This document shows positions 32,871-43,100 of a DNA stretch of 64,000 bases, one piece after another. The stretch covers positions 1,550,001 to 1,614,000 of the forward strand of contig NZ_CP028811.1 in the NCBI RefSeq assembly GCF_003055625.1, in the 5' to 3' direction. The notes beneath the pieces were generated by a model that worked only from the letters and a program-made list of their open reading frames with translations, ran no database searches and had not been told where the DNA came from. The first letter of the stretch is position 1, and each line of letters begins with the position of its first letter. A program made the position numbers and the translations under genes. This DNA comes from Flavobacterium magnum (GTDB lineage Bacteria; Bacteroidota; Bacteroidia; Flavobacteriales; Flavobacteriaceae).

Positions 32871-35015
32871 ATGAAAAAAATTATTTTGTTCTTTCTGCTT
32901 GCGCTGTCGGCGTTCCCGATGCGCGCCGACGAAGGAATGTGGTTCCTGATGTTCATTGAGCGACTGAACCACCGCGACATGGAGAAAATGGGACTCCAAC
33001 TCACCGCTGATGAGATTTACAGCATCAACCACCACAGCCTTAAAGATGCCATCGTGCAATTTAATGGCGGCTGCACCGCGGAGATTGTGTCAAAAGACGG
33101 GCTGGTCCTGACAAACCACCACTGTGGATACGATGCGATTGCAGAGCTTTCTACGGCAGAGCAGAATTACCTTAAGAATGGGTTCTGGGCAAAGACCCGC
33201 AAGGACGAAATGAAACCGAGCTCACTGTTTGTGCGTTTCTTCGTGCGTATGGACGATGTATCCAAAAGGATTCTGTCCAAACTGAACGACAAAATGACTG
33301 AGGCAGAACGCGACAAAGCCATCGCCGCTGAAATCGCCCTGATCGAAAAAGAAAATAACGAAGGCGGAAAATACACGGTTTCGGTACGTTCTTTCTTCCA
33401 GGGAAATGAGTTTTATTACTTCGTATACCAGGATTATAAAGACGTTCGTCTGGTAGGCACCCCGCCGGAAAGCGTGGGTAAATTCGGAGGCGATACGGAC
33501 AACTGGGAATGGCCGCGCCACACAGGGGATTTCTCTATGTTCCGCGTATATGCTGATAAAGATGGGAATCCAGCTGACTACTCCGATAAAAATGTACCAC
33601 TGCAGCCAAAGCACTACCTGCCTGTGAGCTTAAAAGGCGTTCAGGAAAATGATTTCGCGATGATCCTCGGTTATCCGGGACGTACGAACCGCTGGATGCC
33701 GGCGGGCGGTATCGAGCAAAACGTAAAATTTGCTTACCCTGCCTGGGTAGAAGGTGCGAAAACCGGTATGGACCAAATGAAGAAATACATGGATCAGGAT
33801 GCCTCAATCCGGTTGATGTATGCTTCCAAATACGCCTCGACGGCAAACTACTGGAAGAACCGCCAGGGTATGATTGATGCGCTCTCGAAATTTGGTACGG
33901 CAAAAACCAAGGCAGCACAGGAAGCCAAATTCGACAAGTGGGCGAACAAAGCTGAAAACAAGGCAAAATACGGCAATGTCATCGCAAACATCAATAAATA
34001 TTACGGCATGACCAATGAAAAGGCACGCCATGACAACTACCTGCAGCAATTACTTCGTACGAGCTCTTACGGCACGATTGCCAGAGGGATCGGAAAACAG
34101 TTTGAGGCTTACGCCAAAGCCGATGCCAAGGACCGCGCGGAGATGAAGCCCGATATGGTCCTGATGATCGACGAATTCTTCAAAGAAGTGTATATTCCTG
34201 CTGAAAAAGACATACTTGCTGCCCAATTGCATTTGTATGCGACCAAATCAGCGGGGTACAAAATCGCTCCGATGGTCGATACACTCGGCGCGGCAAACAA
34301 CAATGATTTTAAAACGTACGTTACAAGCGCTTTTGAACTTAGCATGTTTTCTTCCAAAGAACGCATGAAGGCATTTCTTGAGGTGCCCAACGCTGCGATG
34401 GTAACCGGTGATCCGCTGTATGTGCTGTCAAATGATTTGCTTACGCACCTTGCCGCAAAATCGGATGATATCGCCAAAGCACAGAATGATTACGGTGCGG
34501 CGTTCCGCAACCTCGTGGATGGATTGCGGGTGTCTAAAATGGCGCCAATCAAGTATCCGGATGCCAACTCAACGCTGAGGCTGACTTACGGTAAAGTGCG
34601 TGCCCTTCCTGCTGACAAGCGCAACGACGCGAAAATCAACAATTATACCACCATGGAAGGTATGATCAAAAAGTACAAGGCAGGGGATGAGGAATTTGAC
34701 CTTCCGGCACGACTCATGGAGTTAAACAAGAAGAAAGATTTCGGTCAGTATGCTGACAAGGCCGGTTATATGCCGGTAAACTTCCTTACGGACAATGATA
34801 TTACAGGAGGTAACTCAGGTTCACCAGTGTTAAACGGCAAAGGCGAATTGATCGGGATTGCATTCGACGGAAACATCGAAGCGATGGCCGGCGATGTCAT
34901 CTTCGACCCAAAATTGCAAAGGACTATCAACGTAGATATTCGCTATGTACTTTGGATTATCGACAAATACGCCGGTGCCAAGCACATTGTGGATGAGATG
35001 ACGATCGTGAAATAA
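32871..35015 (+). CDS. Dipeptidyl-peptidase, S46 family (DPP7-like)
   Basis: Periplasmic serine exopeptidase that removes N-terminal dipeptides, used in protein-based growth. The 714-residue protein has a signal peptide (MKKIILFFLLALSAFPMRA). The catalytic His is in LTNHHCGYDAI (His84), Asp in WPRHTGDFSMF, and Ser649 in GGNSGSP. The residue 18 after Ser is Gly (IAFDGNIE), as in DPP7/DAP BII, which prefer hydrophobic P1; the acidic-specific DPP11 has Arg there. Length and motifs match the family well. It has its own promoter and is followed by a good terminator. Confidence 0.93.
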   Translation: MKKIILFFLLALSAFPMRADEGMWFLMFIERLNHRDMEKMGLQLTADEIYSINHHSLKDAIVQFNGGCTAEIVSKDGLVLTNHHCGYDAIAELSTAEQNYLKNGFWAKTRKDEMKPSSLFVRFFVRMDDVSKRILSKLNDKMTEAERDKAIAAEIALIEKENNEGGKYTVSVRSFFQGNEFYYFVYQDYKDVRLVGTPPESVGKFGGDTDNWEWPRHTGDFSMFRVYADKDGNPADYSDKNVPLQPKHYLPVSLKGVQENDFAMILGYPGRTNRWMPAGGIEQNVKFAYPAWVEGAKTGMDQMKKYMDQDASIRLMYASKYASTANYWKNRQGMIDALSKFGTAKTKAAQEAKFDKWANKAENKAKYGNVIANINKYYGMTNEKARHDNYLQQLLRTSSYGTIARGIGKQFEAYAKADAKDRAEMKPDMVLMIDEFFKEVYIPAEKDILAAQLHLYATKSAGYKIAPMVDTLGAANNNDFKTYVTSAFELSMFSSKERMKAFLEVPNAAMVTGDPLYVLSNDLLTHLAAKSDDIAKAQNDYGAAFRNLVDGLRVSKMAPIKYPDANSTLRLTYGKVRALPADKRNDAKINNYTTMEGMIKKYKAGDEEFDLPARLMELNKKKDFGQYADKAGYMPVNFLTDNDITGGNSGSPVLNGKGELIGIAFDGNIEAMAGDVIFDPKLQRTINVDIRYVLWIIDKYAGAKHIVDEMTIVK

Positions 35016-35036
35016 CTAATGGCACAGCCAGATATA

Positions 35037-35066
35037 AACCGCTTCAGCAATGGAGCGGTTTTTTTT
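35037..35066 (+). terminator. Terminator of the S46 peptidase gene
   Basis: AACCGCT (35037-35043) pairs with AGCGGTT (35054-35060) around a 10-nt loop and runs into six further T. It is 21 nt after the stop. Confidence 0.85.
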
Positions 35067-35240
35067 ATGGTGCCAAAAGCGGGGCCATCCGCTGAAACCC
35101 GCGCAGCGAAGAGGCGAAACAATCGTTTGCCGTCTGAATAATGCAGCAATACGATGCCTTCAAACCCTGTCGCAATATCACTTCCAAATCCGGCATACCG
35201 AAACGGACCGCGTAGGGAATGGTAAGGGCGGGAAATCATT

Positions 35241-35274
35241 AAAAAAACAAAAGCCGCCCCAAATGGGACGGCTT
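35241..35274 (-). terminator. Terminator of the 592-residue T9SS protein gene
   Basis: On the minus strand AAGCCGTCCC pairs with GGGGCGGCTT (one G-T wobble) around ATTT, followed by TTGTTTTTTT. It lies 24 nt after the stop at 35299. Confidence 0.85.
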
Positions 35275-35298
35275 GATTGTATTAAGCTTTACTGCCTA

Positions 35299-37077
35299 TT
35301 ATTGCTTCACCAGCTTAACCGTTTTTACGTTGTCACCGGCGTTAATCTGCATCAGGTAACCGCCTGCCGGCAGTCCGGACAGATTGATTTGTGCGTGAGG
35401 TGTCCCCGGAGCGGCATGCAAGACCCGCTGTCCGATTAAGTTGTAAACTTCAAGGGAATTTATGTTTTGGCTGAAATTGACGCGTAAAATGTCTTTAACG
35501 GGGTTTGGTGCTACGGTGAATGTGCTGTTGTCAAATTCCGCCGTACCCAGTGCCACCTGTGTTACAGTTACAGCAAGTCGTTGTGCGGCCATCCTGTTTT
35601 CCGTATTCGGGCAGCCATTTACGTTTTCTGACTGCGCGTAGTAGGTGAGTCCATTAACAAGCGGGGTAGTATCAGGCAATTCATTTCCTTCAGTTGGCGC
35701 ATCCCACCAGCTAATGTTTTCTCCTTCGACTTCAAGCTCTGCCAGTGTATCTCCTGGTTCGAAATCCTGTGCTGTGTCGCCTTGAGGCGTTACGGTAAAT
35801 GGTTCGATTTCCAATGTAAAAGATTCAATCCCCGGACAGTCATTGCCGGATGCCAGATCCGTGACACGCATGAAGATCACTTCGTGGTCGAACCCCATGT
35901 AAGCGCTCAGCATGGCCTCGGGAATAAAGCCTCCGGTATAGTTCATCGCATCGGAATAAGAATGATAGAAAAGCACTTCGTAATTCAAAGGATCCATCCC
36001 ATTGAGCACCTGTGCTGTGTTTGACGTCAGGTTAAACAAGGCAAAACCATTGTCTGAACAAGCAAACAAGTCGGACGGAACGCCTACCGGCATCATGCCA
36101 CTGGCAATGGTCGCAGTCGCGGAGATGGTCGCAGGCAGGCTTCCGCATGCACTGATCACCGTTGAGACCTCATAAATCCCGGGACTGTCTTCACAGACGG
36201 TGAGTGTGTTCTGGTTTGCATCGGCAATGAGCACACCATTCTTTTTCCACTCATAAACCGGTGTGTCGACCTCAATTCCGTTGGGGCTGAAACGCCACGC
36301 CTCATTTGCTGTCTCCCATGGCCCGGTATTCCTGTTCGGAGGGAAAGCCGCGAGCGTGCCGTCCATATTCTGTAACCCGATCAGGCCGCGGCCGCCGTTC
36401 CATGAGTCGCAGGCAGTTCTTTTCTTGACGTATACGTCGATGATGTTTGATGATTCATACAGTATTACCTGGCTTGTCTGCAAGTCCGCCGCACCACATT
36501 GGAATTGTGGCAACTCATTAAAGTTGACTACGAGGTACCGGTTCGGGGCTTCACCGCCGGTATAATAATTGACATTCTGGACGTCAGGATCGACTACCGT
36601 ACCGGCATCATTTCCTGTTGTACGTATGTCAGTATCCTGATACACACCGTAAATCGCGTTTTTTATTGGGAAAGAGGTGCTGGGAATCGGGCTGTTGAAA
36701 TTCCATTCACAAAAATTCCCCTGAACTGGAGGGTTAAAGCTAATAACGCCATTTGTACCGACATAAACGGTACTGTAACTGTCGTTGTAAAAGCAAAAGT
36801 TGAATCCCAAAGGGAAAGCGGGACTGTAGACGTCATCGTTCAATGCGTCAATTACCGTGCCGCCGGTAAATGGGTATGGGCTCTGCGCAGCAATCTGCGC
36901 CACATCATAACCAGTCGTTTGTTTCAGATTCAGCAGCGACGCAGAAAGCGTGACGCAGGTTTCCGGAGTGCATACGCTGGCAGGCGCATCGAGGTTTAAA
37001 TGGACCTGGGGGGCGTTTTGCGCAAACGCCATGCTGCCTGCAAACAGCGCAATGCCGCGTAAGTATTTTTTTGCCAT
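35299..37077 (-). CDS. Secreted nidogen-like/Ig-like protein with T9SS sorting domain
   Basis: A 592-residue exported protein. After the signal peptide (MAKKYLRGIALFAGSMAFAQ), an Ig-like strand at residues 35-47 (VCTPETCVTLSAS) is followed by a nidogen-like module (about 50-268; YVGTNGVISFNPPVQGNF and YLVVNFNELPQFQC). The Ig-like domain then resumes with PVYEWKKNGVLIADANQNTLTV at about 270. A further Ig-like unit (YYAQSENVNGCPNTE) precedes a type A T9SS domain (FTVAPNPVKDILRVNFSQNINSLEVYN to GGYLMQINAGDNVKTVKLVKQ). It is likely a surface adhesin. A -7 box (37101-37094) lies just upstream. Confidence 0.82.
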   Translation of the reverse strand: MAKKYLRGIALFAGSMAFAQNAPQVHLNLDAPASVCTPETCVTLSASLLNLKQTTGYDVAQIAAQSPYPFTGGTVIDALNDDVYSPAFPLGFNFCFYNDSYSTVYVGTNGVISFNPPVQGNFCEWNFNSPIPSTSFPIKNAIYGVYQDTDIRTTGNDAGTVVDPDVQNVNYYTGGEAPNRYLVVNFNELPQFQCGAADLQTSQVILYESSNIIDVYVKKRTACDSWNGGRGLIGLQNMDGTLAAFPPNRNTGPWETANEAWRFSPNGIEVDTPVYEWKKNGVLIADANQNTLTVCEDSPGIYEVSTVISACGSLPATISATATIASGMMPVGVPSDLFACSDNGFALFNLTSNTAQVLNGMDPLNYEVLFYHSYSDAMNYTGGFIPEAMLSAYMGFDHEVIFMRVTDLASGNDCPGIESFTLEIEPFTVTPQGDTAQDFEPGDTLAELEVEGENISWWDAPTEGNELPDTTPLVNGLTYYAQSENVNGCPNTENRMAAQRLAVTVTQVALGTAEFDNSTFTVAPNPVKDILRVNFSQNINSLEVYNLIGQRVLHAAPGTPHAQINLSGLPAGGYLMQINAGDNVKTVKLVKQ

Positions 37078-37093
37078 GTCTTATTTTTTTTGG

Positions 37094-37101
37094 CAAATAT
37101 A
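37094..37101 (-). promoter_or_regulatory. -7 box of the 592-residue protein gene
   Basis: TATATTTG on the minus strand matches TAnnTTTG, 16 nt before the ATG. No TTG is found at the -33 distance, so confidence is moderate. Confidence 0.5.
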
Positions 37102-37135
37102 TGGATATGGTGTTGACAGGAAGAATTTTCGCATC

Positions 37136-40100
37136 TTAATTTTCACGCAGGATGCCAATCCGGATCCCGGTGGAATGAGACGAAAATTCAGGGGCGTACA
37201 AACTCTCAACGGTAGCGATGCCGGTAGCAAAGTCACCGGCATTATTTACCCTGACATCATATTGGAATACATAAGTACCTTTCAGCATTTTGGCAAAGAA
37301 GAAATGCGTAGCGGTATCTTTGGTGCTTTTGTAAAAACCGACGCCGTCTTTCCATTCGTATCCCGAAAGCACATCTACGGGTTCGAAACAGGACGCACGC
37401 AGGTCCTTCAGATGAATGTATTCGACATCTTCATTTGCGGTTACTACCAGGCGTATGGTCACTAATTCGCCCACCTTAAGCGGATTTTGCGAGGTTATTT
37501 TTTGCAGGTCTTTCCCGCTTTGGTTCAGGTACATGGTTTTGATCACGGAAAGTGGCGAATCACTGGCCTTGATTTGGTCAATATCTTCCAGATACTGCCG
37601 GTAAAAACCGCCGAAACCCGGAACTTTCGAGTTATTTTCTACAGCCAATGTGGCCATATTCTTACTGATTTCCTCGGGTTTCCAGGTCCTTTTTATGTAA
37701 CCGGTTTCGGCTTCTTTTTCATTTTCCGAAAGTTCTTCACTGGCGATTTTTTCATCCCCGATGGTAAACACGGTATTATCTTTAATGTCCGTCCAGTCAC
37801 TGCCATGCATTAAAAGCGCGTAAATGGCTTCGGTAGTTGATTTGGTTGATGGCCAATTGCTGCGCTGTTTGTTTTTGAGCAGCCATACTTTCATCGCATC
37901 CGCAGATTTGGTGTCGTCGCTGATTTCAGTGAAGGCTTCGATCAGCAGCGCCTGTGTTTCAACCGGAGACTGGTACCAGTTCCATCCGGGTTTGTTTTCA
38001 ATCCAGTACATGCCCCAATCCGTATTGTTGGAAGCCGTTTCTTTTAACGAAGCGAGAATCCGCAGGGCATCGGCTTTTTCCTCAAAACGAAACAACACCA
38101 GGGCGGCGAGCCCTTTTTCGTATATGGAGTATTCCTGCCAGCTGCCGGCGACGCTTTTAAGATGTAAAGCGATTCGCTTCCTGTATTCGCCCGGCAACGG
38201 ATGGTCTTTGAGGAAAAAACTGCGCATGTACAGGTAATGCAGCCCGTCATGACAGGCGTGCTGCCTGAAACCGATTCCGGATTCGGCATAAGCAGGATTT
38301 TTCAGGAAAGCGGCGTCCGAATACTTAATGGCCTTATCAATAATCGCTTCTGTTTCGGGATTTTGAACGCCCAGCTTTCGCAAATGGCCCAATCCGCTCA
38401 GGATGTGGCGTGTGATGTAATCGTCTTCCGGACTGCCGTCAAACCACCCGAATCCACCCGACGGTTTCTGCTTTTCCGAAAGTGTACGTACGGTTTCGGA
38501 CAGCGCGCTCTGGAGCCTCCGTAAGTCAAAAAGGGCGGAGGGTCGTCTATTGCGGTCGGTTTCTGATATCCCGTCGGCTCCCCACGGAGTTTCGGACAAT
38601 GCGATGGACTTCAGTGCGTCATTTTTCCCGGGCATCGGAGTGGTTTTTGCCGTGGCTTTCCAGCTTTCAAATACGGCCGCAATCTTCGGATTATCCGAAA
38701 TGATTTTCGCTGCGATGGCATTGGCATAATATCTCGAAAAGGCCTGCTCTGCACAATCGTGTTCGTATTCCATCAGGTACGGCAGCGATTGTATGGCCAG
38801 CCACGCCGGATTGGAAGTGTATTCCACCGTAAGGCTGTGCTGACGCGCCGCACCGGAAAAGTAGTTTTTGAGATTTCCGAGCGTATAGGTTCTGGCCGAG
38901 TTTTCCCTGACCCACAGCGGCAACGATTCGGTTACGAGAATCGCGTTGGGCAGCACCGCAATCGCATTCTCTTCGCCGTCAGAAAAATCGCCGGCTTTTG
39001 CGACCACCTTATATTGCAAGGACTGGATCCCTGAAGGCACCGTTATCTTCCACCTCACGGCTGTGTCGGCCATCGGGGTCACGGTGAAATTCCGGCCGCT
39101 TTCCGTATTCTCGGCTATCGCATCAATGGATTTCATCGTTGACGCATCATACAGCATTAGTATCGCAAGTCCGGATTTGGGTGTGTTGCTGAGATTGGTA
39201 ATCCTCGCAACGACTTCCACGGTGTCTTTCTCCCTGAAAAATCTCGGAAAGTTGGGTGTAATCATCAGCTCTTTCTGGGTGGTGATGTTCTCCTCAAACT
39301 GCCCTGTGACGCCGTCCCTGTTGTGCGCCAGCATCCTGAACCGCCATTCCGTAAGCGCTTCGGGGGCCGTGAAACGGAGGGTTAGTTTTCCATCAGGGCC
39401 AGTAGTCAGGTGGGGGAAGAAGAAAGCCGTTTCTTTCAGGTTTTTGCGCGCAGTAACCTGTTTTACGACGGCAATATTATTTTTAGTCGTAATGACGATC
39501 ACGCCGCGGCTTCCCCGGTTTCCGTAGAGGGCAGTCGCGGCGGCATCCTTAAGTACCGTGATGGAATCAATGTCGTTCTGGTTCAGACTCCGGAAACCCT
39601 TTTCATCAATGGCAACACCATCAACTATAAACAAAGGTTCCGATCCGTCAATCGAGCCTGTGCCACGCAGGATAATCTCTGTGTCAGACCCAGGCTGTCC
39701 GCTTCCGGAGGTCACGTTGAGACCCGATACACGCCCCTGCAGATGCTGCAGCACCGATGCATTGGCTCGTTCCTCCAATACTGCAATCGCTGACGCATTG
39801 CCTCGTTTGGTAATGGCGCGGTAACCGGTGTTGATTTCAACGGTATCAAGTTCCGTAGTATGCAGTGTTATATTGATTTCGGGAGCTTCGGCCACGACGG
39901 CCTGCGGTGTAAAGCCGGCAAGATCAAATTCGAGTGATTCCCCGGGCGCAGCTTCTATTTCATAGTAGCCCTCCAGATCAGTTTGCGTGCTGCGGATAGT
40001 GCCTTTTACAGTAACTTTTACCCCCGGCAAAGGATAATTCTGGTCTGTTACTGTGCCGCGTATCCACGTAACTCCTTTAGGCTTTTTGGCTTTTTTTGTG

Positions 40101-43100
40101 ATTTGAGCACGGTATAGCGACGGGTCGGGTTTGTCATTGTTGATATCGAACCCAAACCAAATCAGGTCAGTTTTTTCCGGCTTGTTGCCGAACCGTGGCA
40201 TGTAATCGTTGAGATTCCTCAAACTGAAAAACTCGGTTGCAAATCCAAGCTGGAACATTTCCGAGGCTTCATTCTGGTCTTCACCAAAGTCAAAAGAATT
40301 CCAGTCGCTGCGGCGGAAGGCATCAAGCGAACGGTCAAACATGGTCGCCAGGATTTCCGACTGACCGGGATCATCACCGGCTTTGATCGTGAAAGTCCAG
40401 TTCTCCGTCATTCCGGGTTGTATTTTGGATCTAAAGCTGTCTACCGTAAAGACCATCTTAGGACTTGTTGCGGGCAGATCCACCTTCTTCTCAAAATGGT
40501 ATGGCAGATTGTCAAAAACACATTCAAACAGTATGATCACATTGTCCCTGAACGCTGTATTGACGGGGATTTTGACCTGGGTTTGATGCTGCTGCAACGC
40601 GACATCATTGTCAAAATATTTTTGACTGTCATAAAATCCCCCGATGTTGACAAACAGTTCGGACACCGGAGAGGAAAGGCGAAACAGGACAAATCCATCC
40701 TTTTTCGGATCCTTATTGATTTGGGCTATTGAAAGAAGCCGGGACGGATCGATGGGCAAATCATTTTGCTTCAAAACGAAAGAAGCGCTGTTGCCGGCGG
40801 TGTTGTGGTTTGCGTCTTCTGCCGAAAATACGAGCCGGTAATGGCCCGGCGTGAATCCCGACAGGAAGTCGGTCGCAATCAAAGGCTGCGCCGCGGTATT
40901 CATTTTTTTTGAGAACACCAACGTTCCCGCCTCGTCACCTATCGGTTTGTCGTCGGAGACATATGGTTCATACGGGAAAAGCCTCCCGAATTCCGATTCG
41001 CTGAACCCTTGTATTTCCGGAACGGGAAATAGCCTGTTTTTGAACTTGTCGCTGTCCGGTTTTATAAAAAACACCTGTATTGTACCATCGACCGGGATCG
41101 TATAGTTATTCAGGTTGGTCGCGTTTATGGCAATTGCGCTTTTTTCACCCATGACCACCATCGCAGGGACCTTCATGTTGATTCTCAGCGATTTTTTCCC
41201 TGCCCGGACGATCATGCTGGCCGCCTGCGTCTCCCCGTTCAGGTCGGTGATTTCGGCATGAATCTGATAAGACAAGATTTCCTGACCATTTGCTTTAGCC
41301 TCGGGCAGCGTAGTAAAATCAATTTTGAATTTACCGTCCTGATCAGTGGTTGTCCGGCCTTCGGCATGATTAAGGGAATTTTCAATGCCACAATTTGCGC
41401 AATCTATGGTGTATTTCACCTGTGAATTGGTCATGGCACTTCCGTCAAAGGCATGGCATACGCCTCGAACAATCACCTCCTGTTCCAGTCCGATGTTTTC
41501 AGAGATGCGCTCGAAAGACACTTCAAAATGAGGCCTCCTGTATTCCTCAACCTGGAAACTGACACGCTCGCCATCAAAATCAGTGTGATCCCAAAAGGGG
41601 TGTCCGCCTTTATTTTTGTTGTAACCGGGATCATCAGCAGCGTTTCGAGGCGGACCGATGACAATCGCAAATGCGCCGGTAAGCGTGTTTTCAGGGATAG
41701 TAAATTCACCTGAAAGAGATCCGAATCCATTGGTACGCACATCGAATTGCTTTAGGACATCGCCTTGCGGGTCAGTTATGGTAACACTAAAACTGGTAAA
41801 GCCGACGGCGCTGGTCCGTTGGTCCAGTTGGGTAATGGCAATCGCTTTATAGAAAACGGTCTGTCCGGGGCGGTATATGGCCCTGTCAGTGTAAATGTTT
41901 AGCTGTGTCTCAAATTCATATTCCTCATCTTCGGCAGCAACGCCGGTGTAGGCCTCGTAGGTGTCATAACCCGTATAAGGATAGCGGTAAATCGGGAGGG
42001 TATCGCCCTGTATTGAAAATTGAACGCTGGGCTGGTAGGTATCCGATGTTCCTACAGCAGCATAACCGTTCCTGTCGGTTTTTACCGAAACGCCATCATG
42101 ATTTACGACGGCGCCTTCTACCGGCTGTCCGGTTCGTCGGTTTTTTATCTGGTACAAGGTCGTTTTTTGATGTGTGGAATAGCCCGCGCTGAGGTCGGTA
42201 GCCACGACAACATCCGCATCGAAAGCTTTATTGTTATCGCTATTGCCGTCACTTTCAAAGTAGGCGAGATAGATGCCTTTGCTGATTTTTGGCAGCAGCA
42301 GTTCCGTGGTGTAGTCGAAATGATCGTGTTTGTCGGGCAGGGCATAATCGCGCGCGGCAATGGGCGCGGTCTTCCTGATTCTCGCAATAAGGCTGTCCCG
42401 GTTTTTTGCAGATGATAATTTTTTTGCGGTGGTGTGGTCGATTTTGTGGTAGGACACCGAGATGTGGCTGACGTTTTTGAAATTGACAAATGCGCGCGCG
42501 TTCTGGTCAGGGTAAATGAATTTTTCAAGTGTTACGGTCAGCATCCGCGACCGGATTGAGGATTGTAACGCCAGCGCAGACCGCCAGGCGTTCGACCTGT
42601 TTTTGACTGCCAGGATGCTGTCGCAGGTTTTGGCAGATTTGATGAGGTAATCCGCTGCGGTCTGTTTCGATGCTTTCTCTTGGAAATAATAGGCCTTTAA
42701 AAGTTGGATCTGTTGGGTCAGTGACGTGTCAGTGCTTATTTTTTCAAGACGTTCCAAAGCCCTGAGGTAGTCATTGTCGCGCGGACTGTGCATGCCCAGG
42801 AGCGTAATGCGGTACAGTTGTTTTTCTGCGGAAGCGCCATGATCTTCAAGCGCCTTCATTTGATCTAATAGGGTTAGCGCGTCTGTCGTGGTCACCTTTG
42901 AAAAATCAGCGGCCAGAAATCCGGCGGTATCCGTAAAAAGCAGGCGGCCTGTCTGCGTATCTGTGGAAGCGATAAATACGCCAGCCGAGAGGAATTCAAT
43001 GTATTCTTTCAGCAGGTAGTCATACAGTGTTTCGCGCCTGGACTGTTCAACCGAAATGAAGTCGAAAACAGCCTCATATGCCAGCAACGGCGTCGCATTT

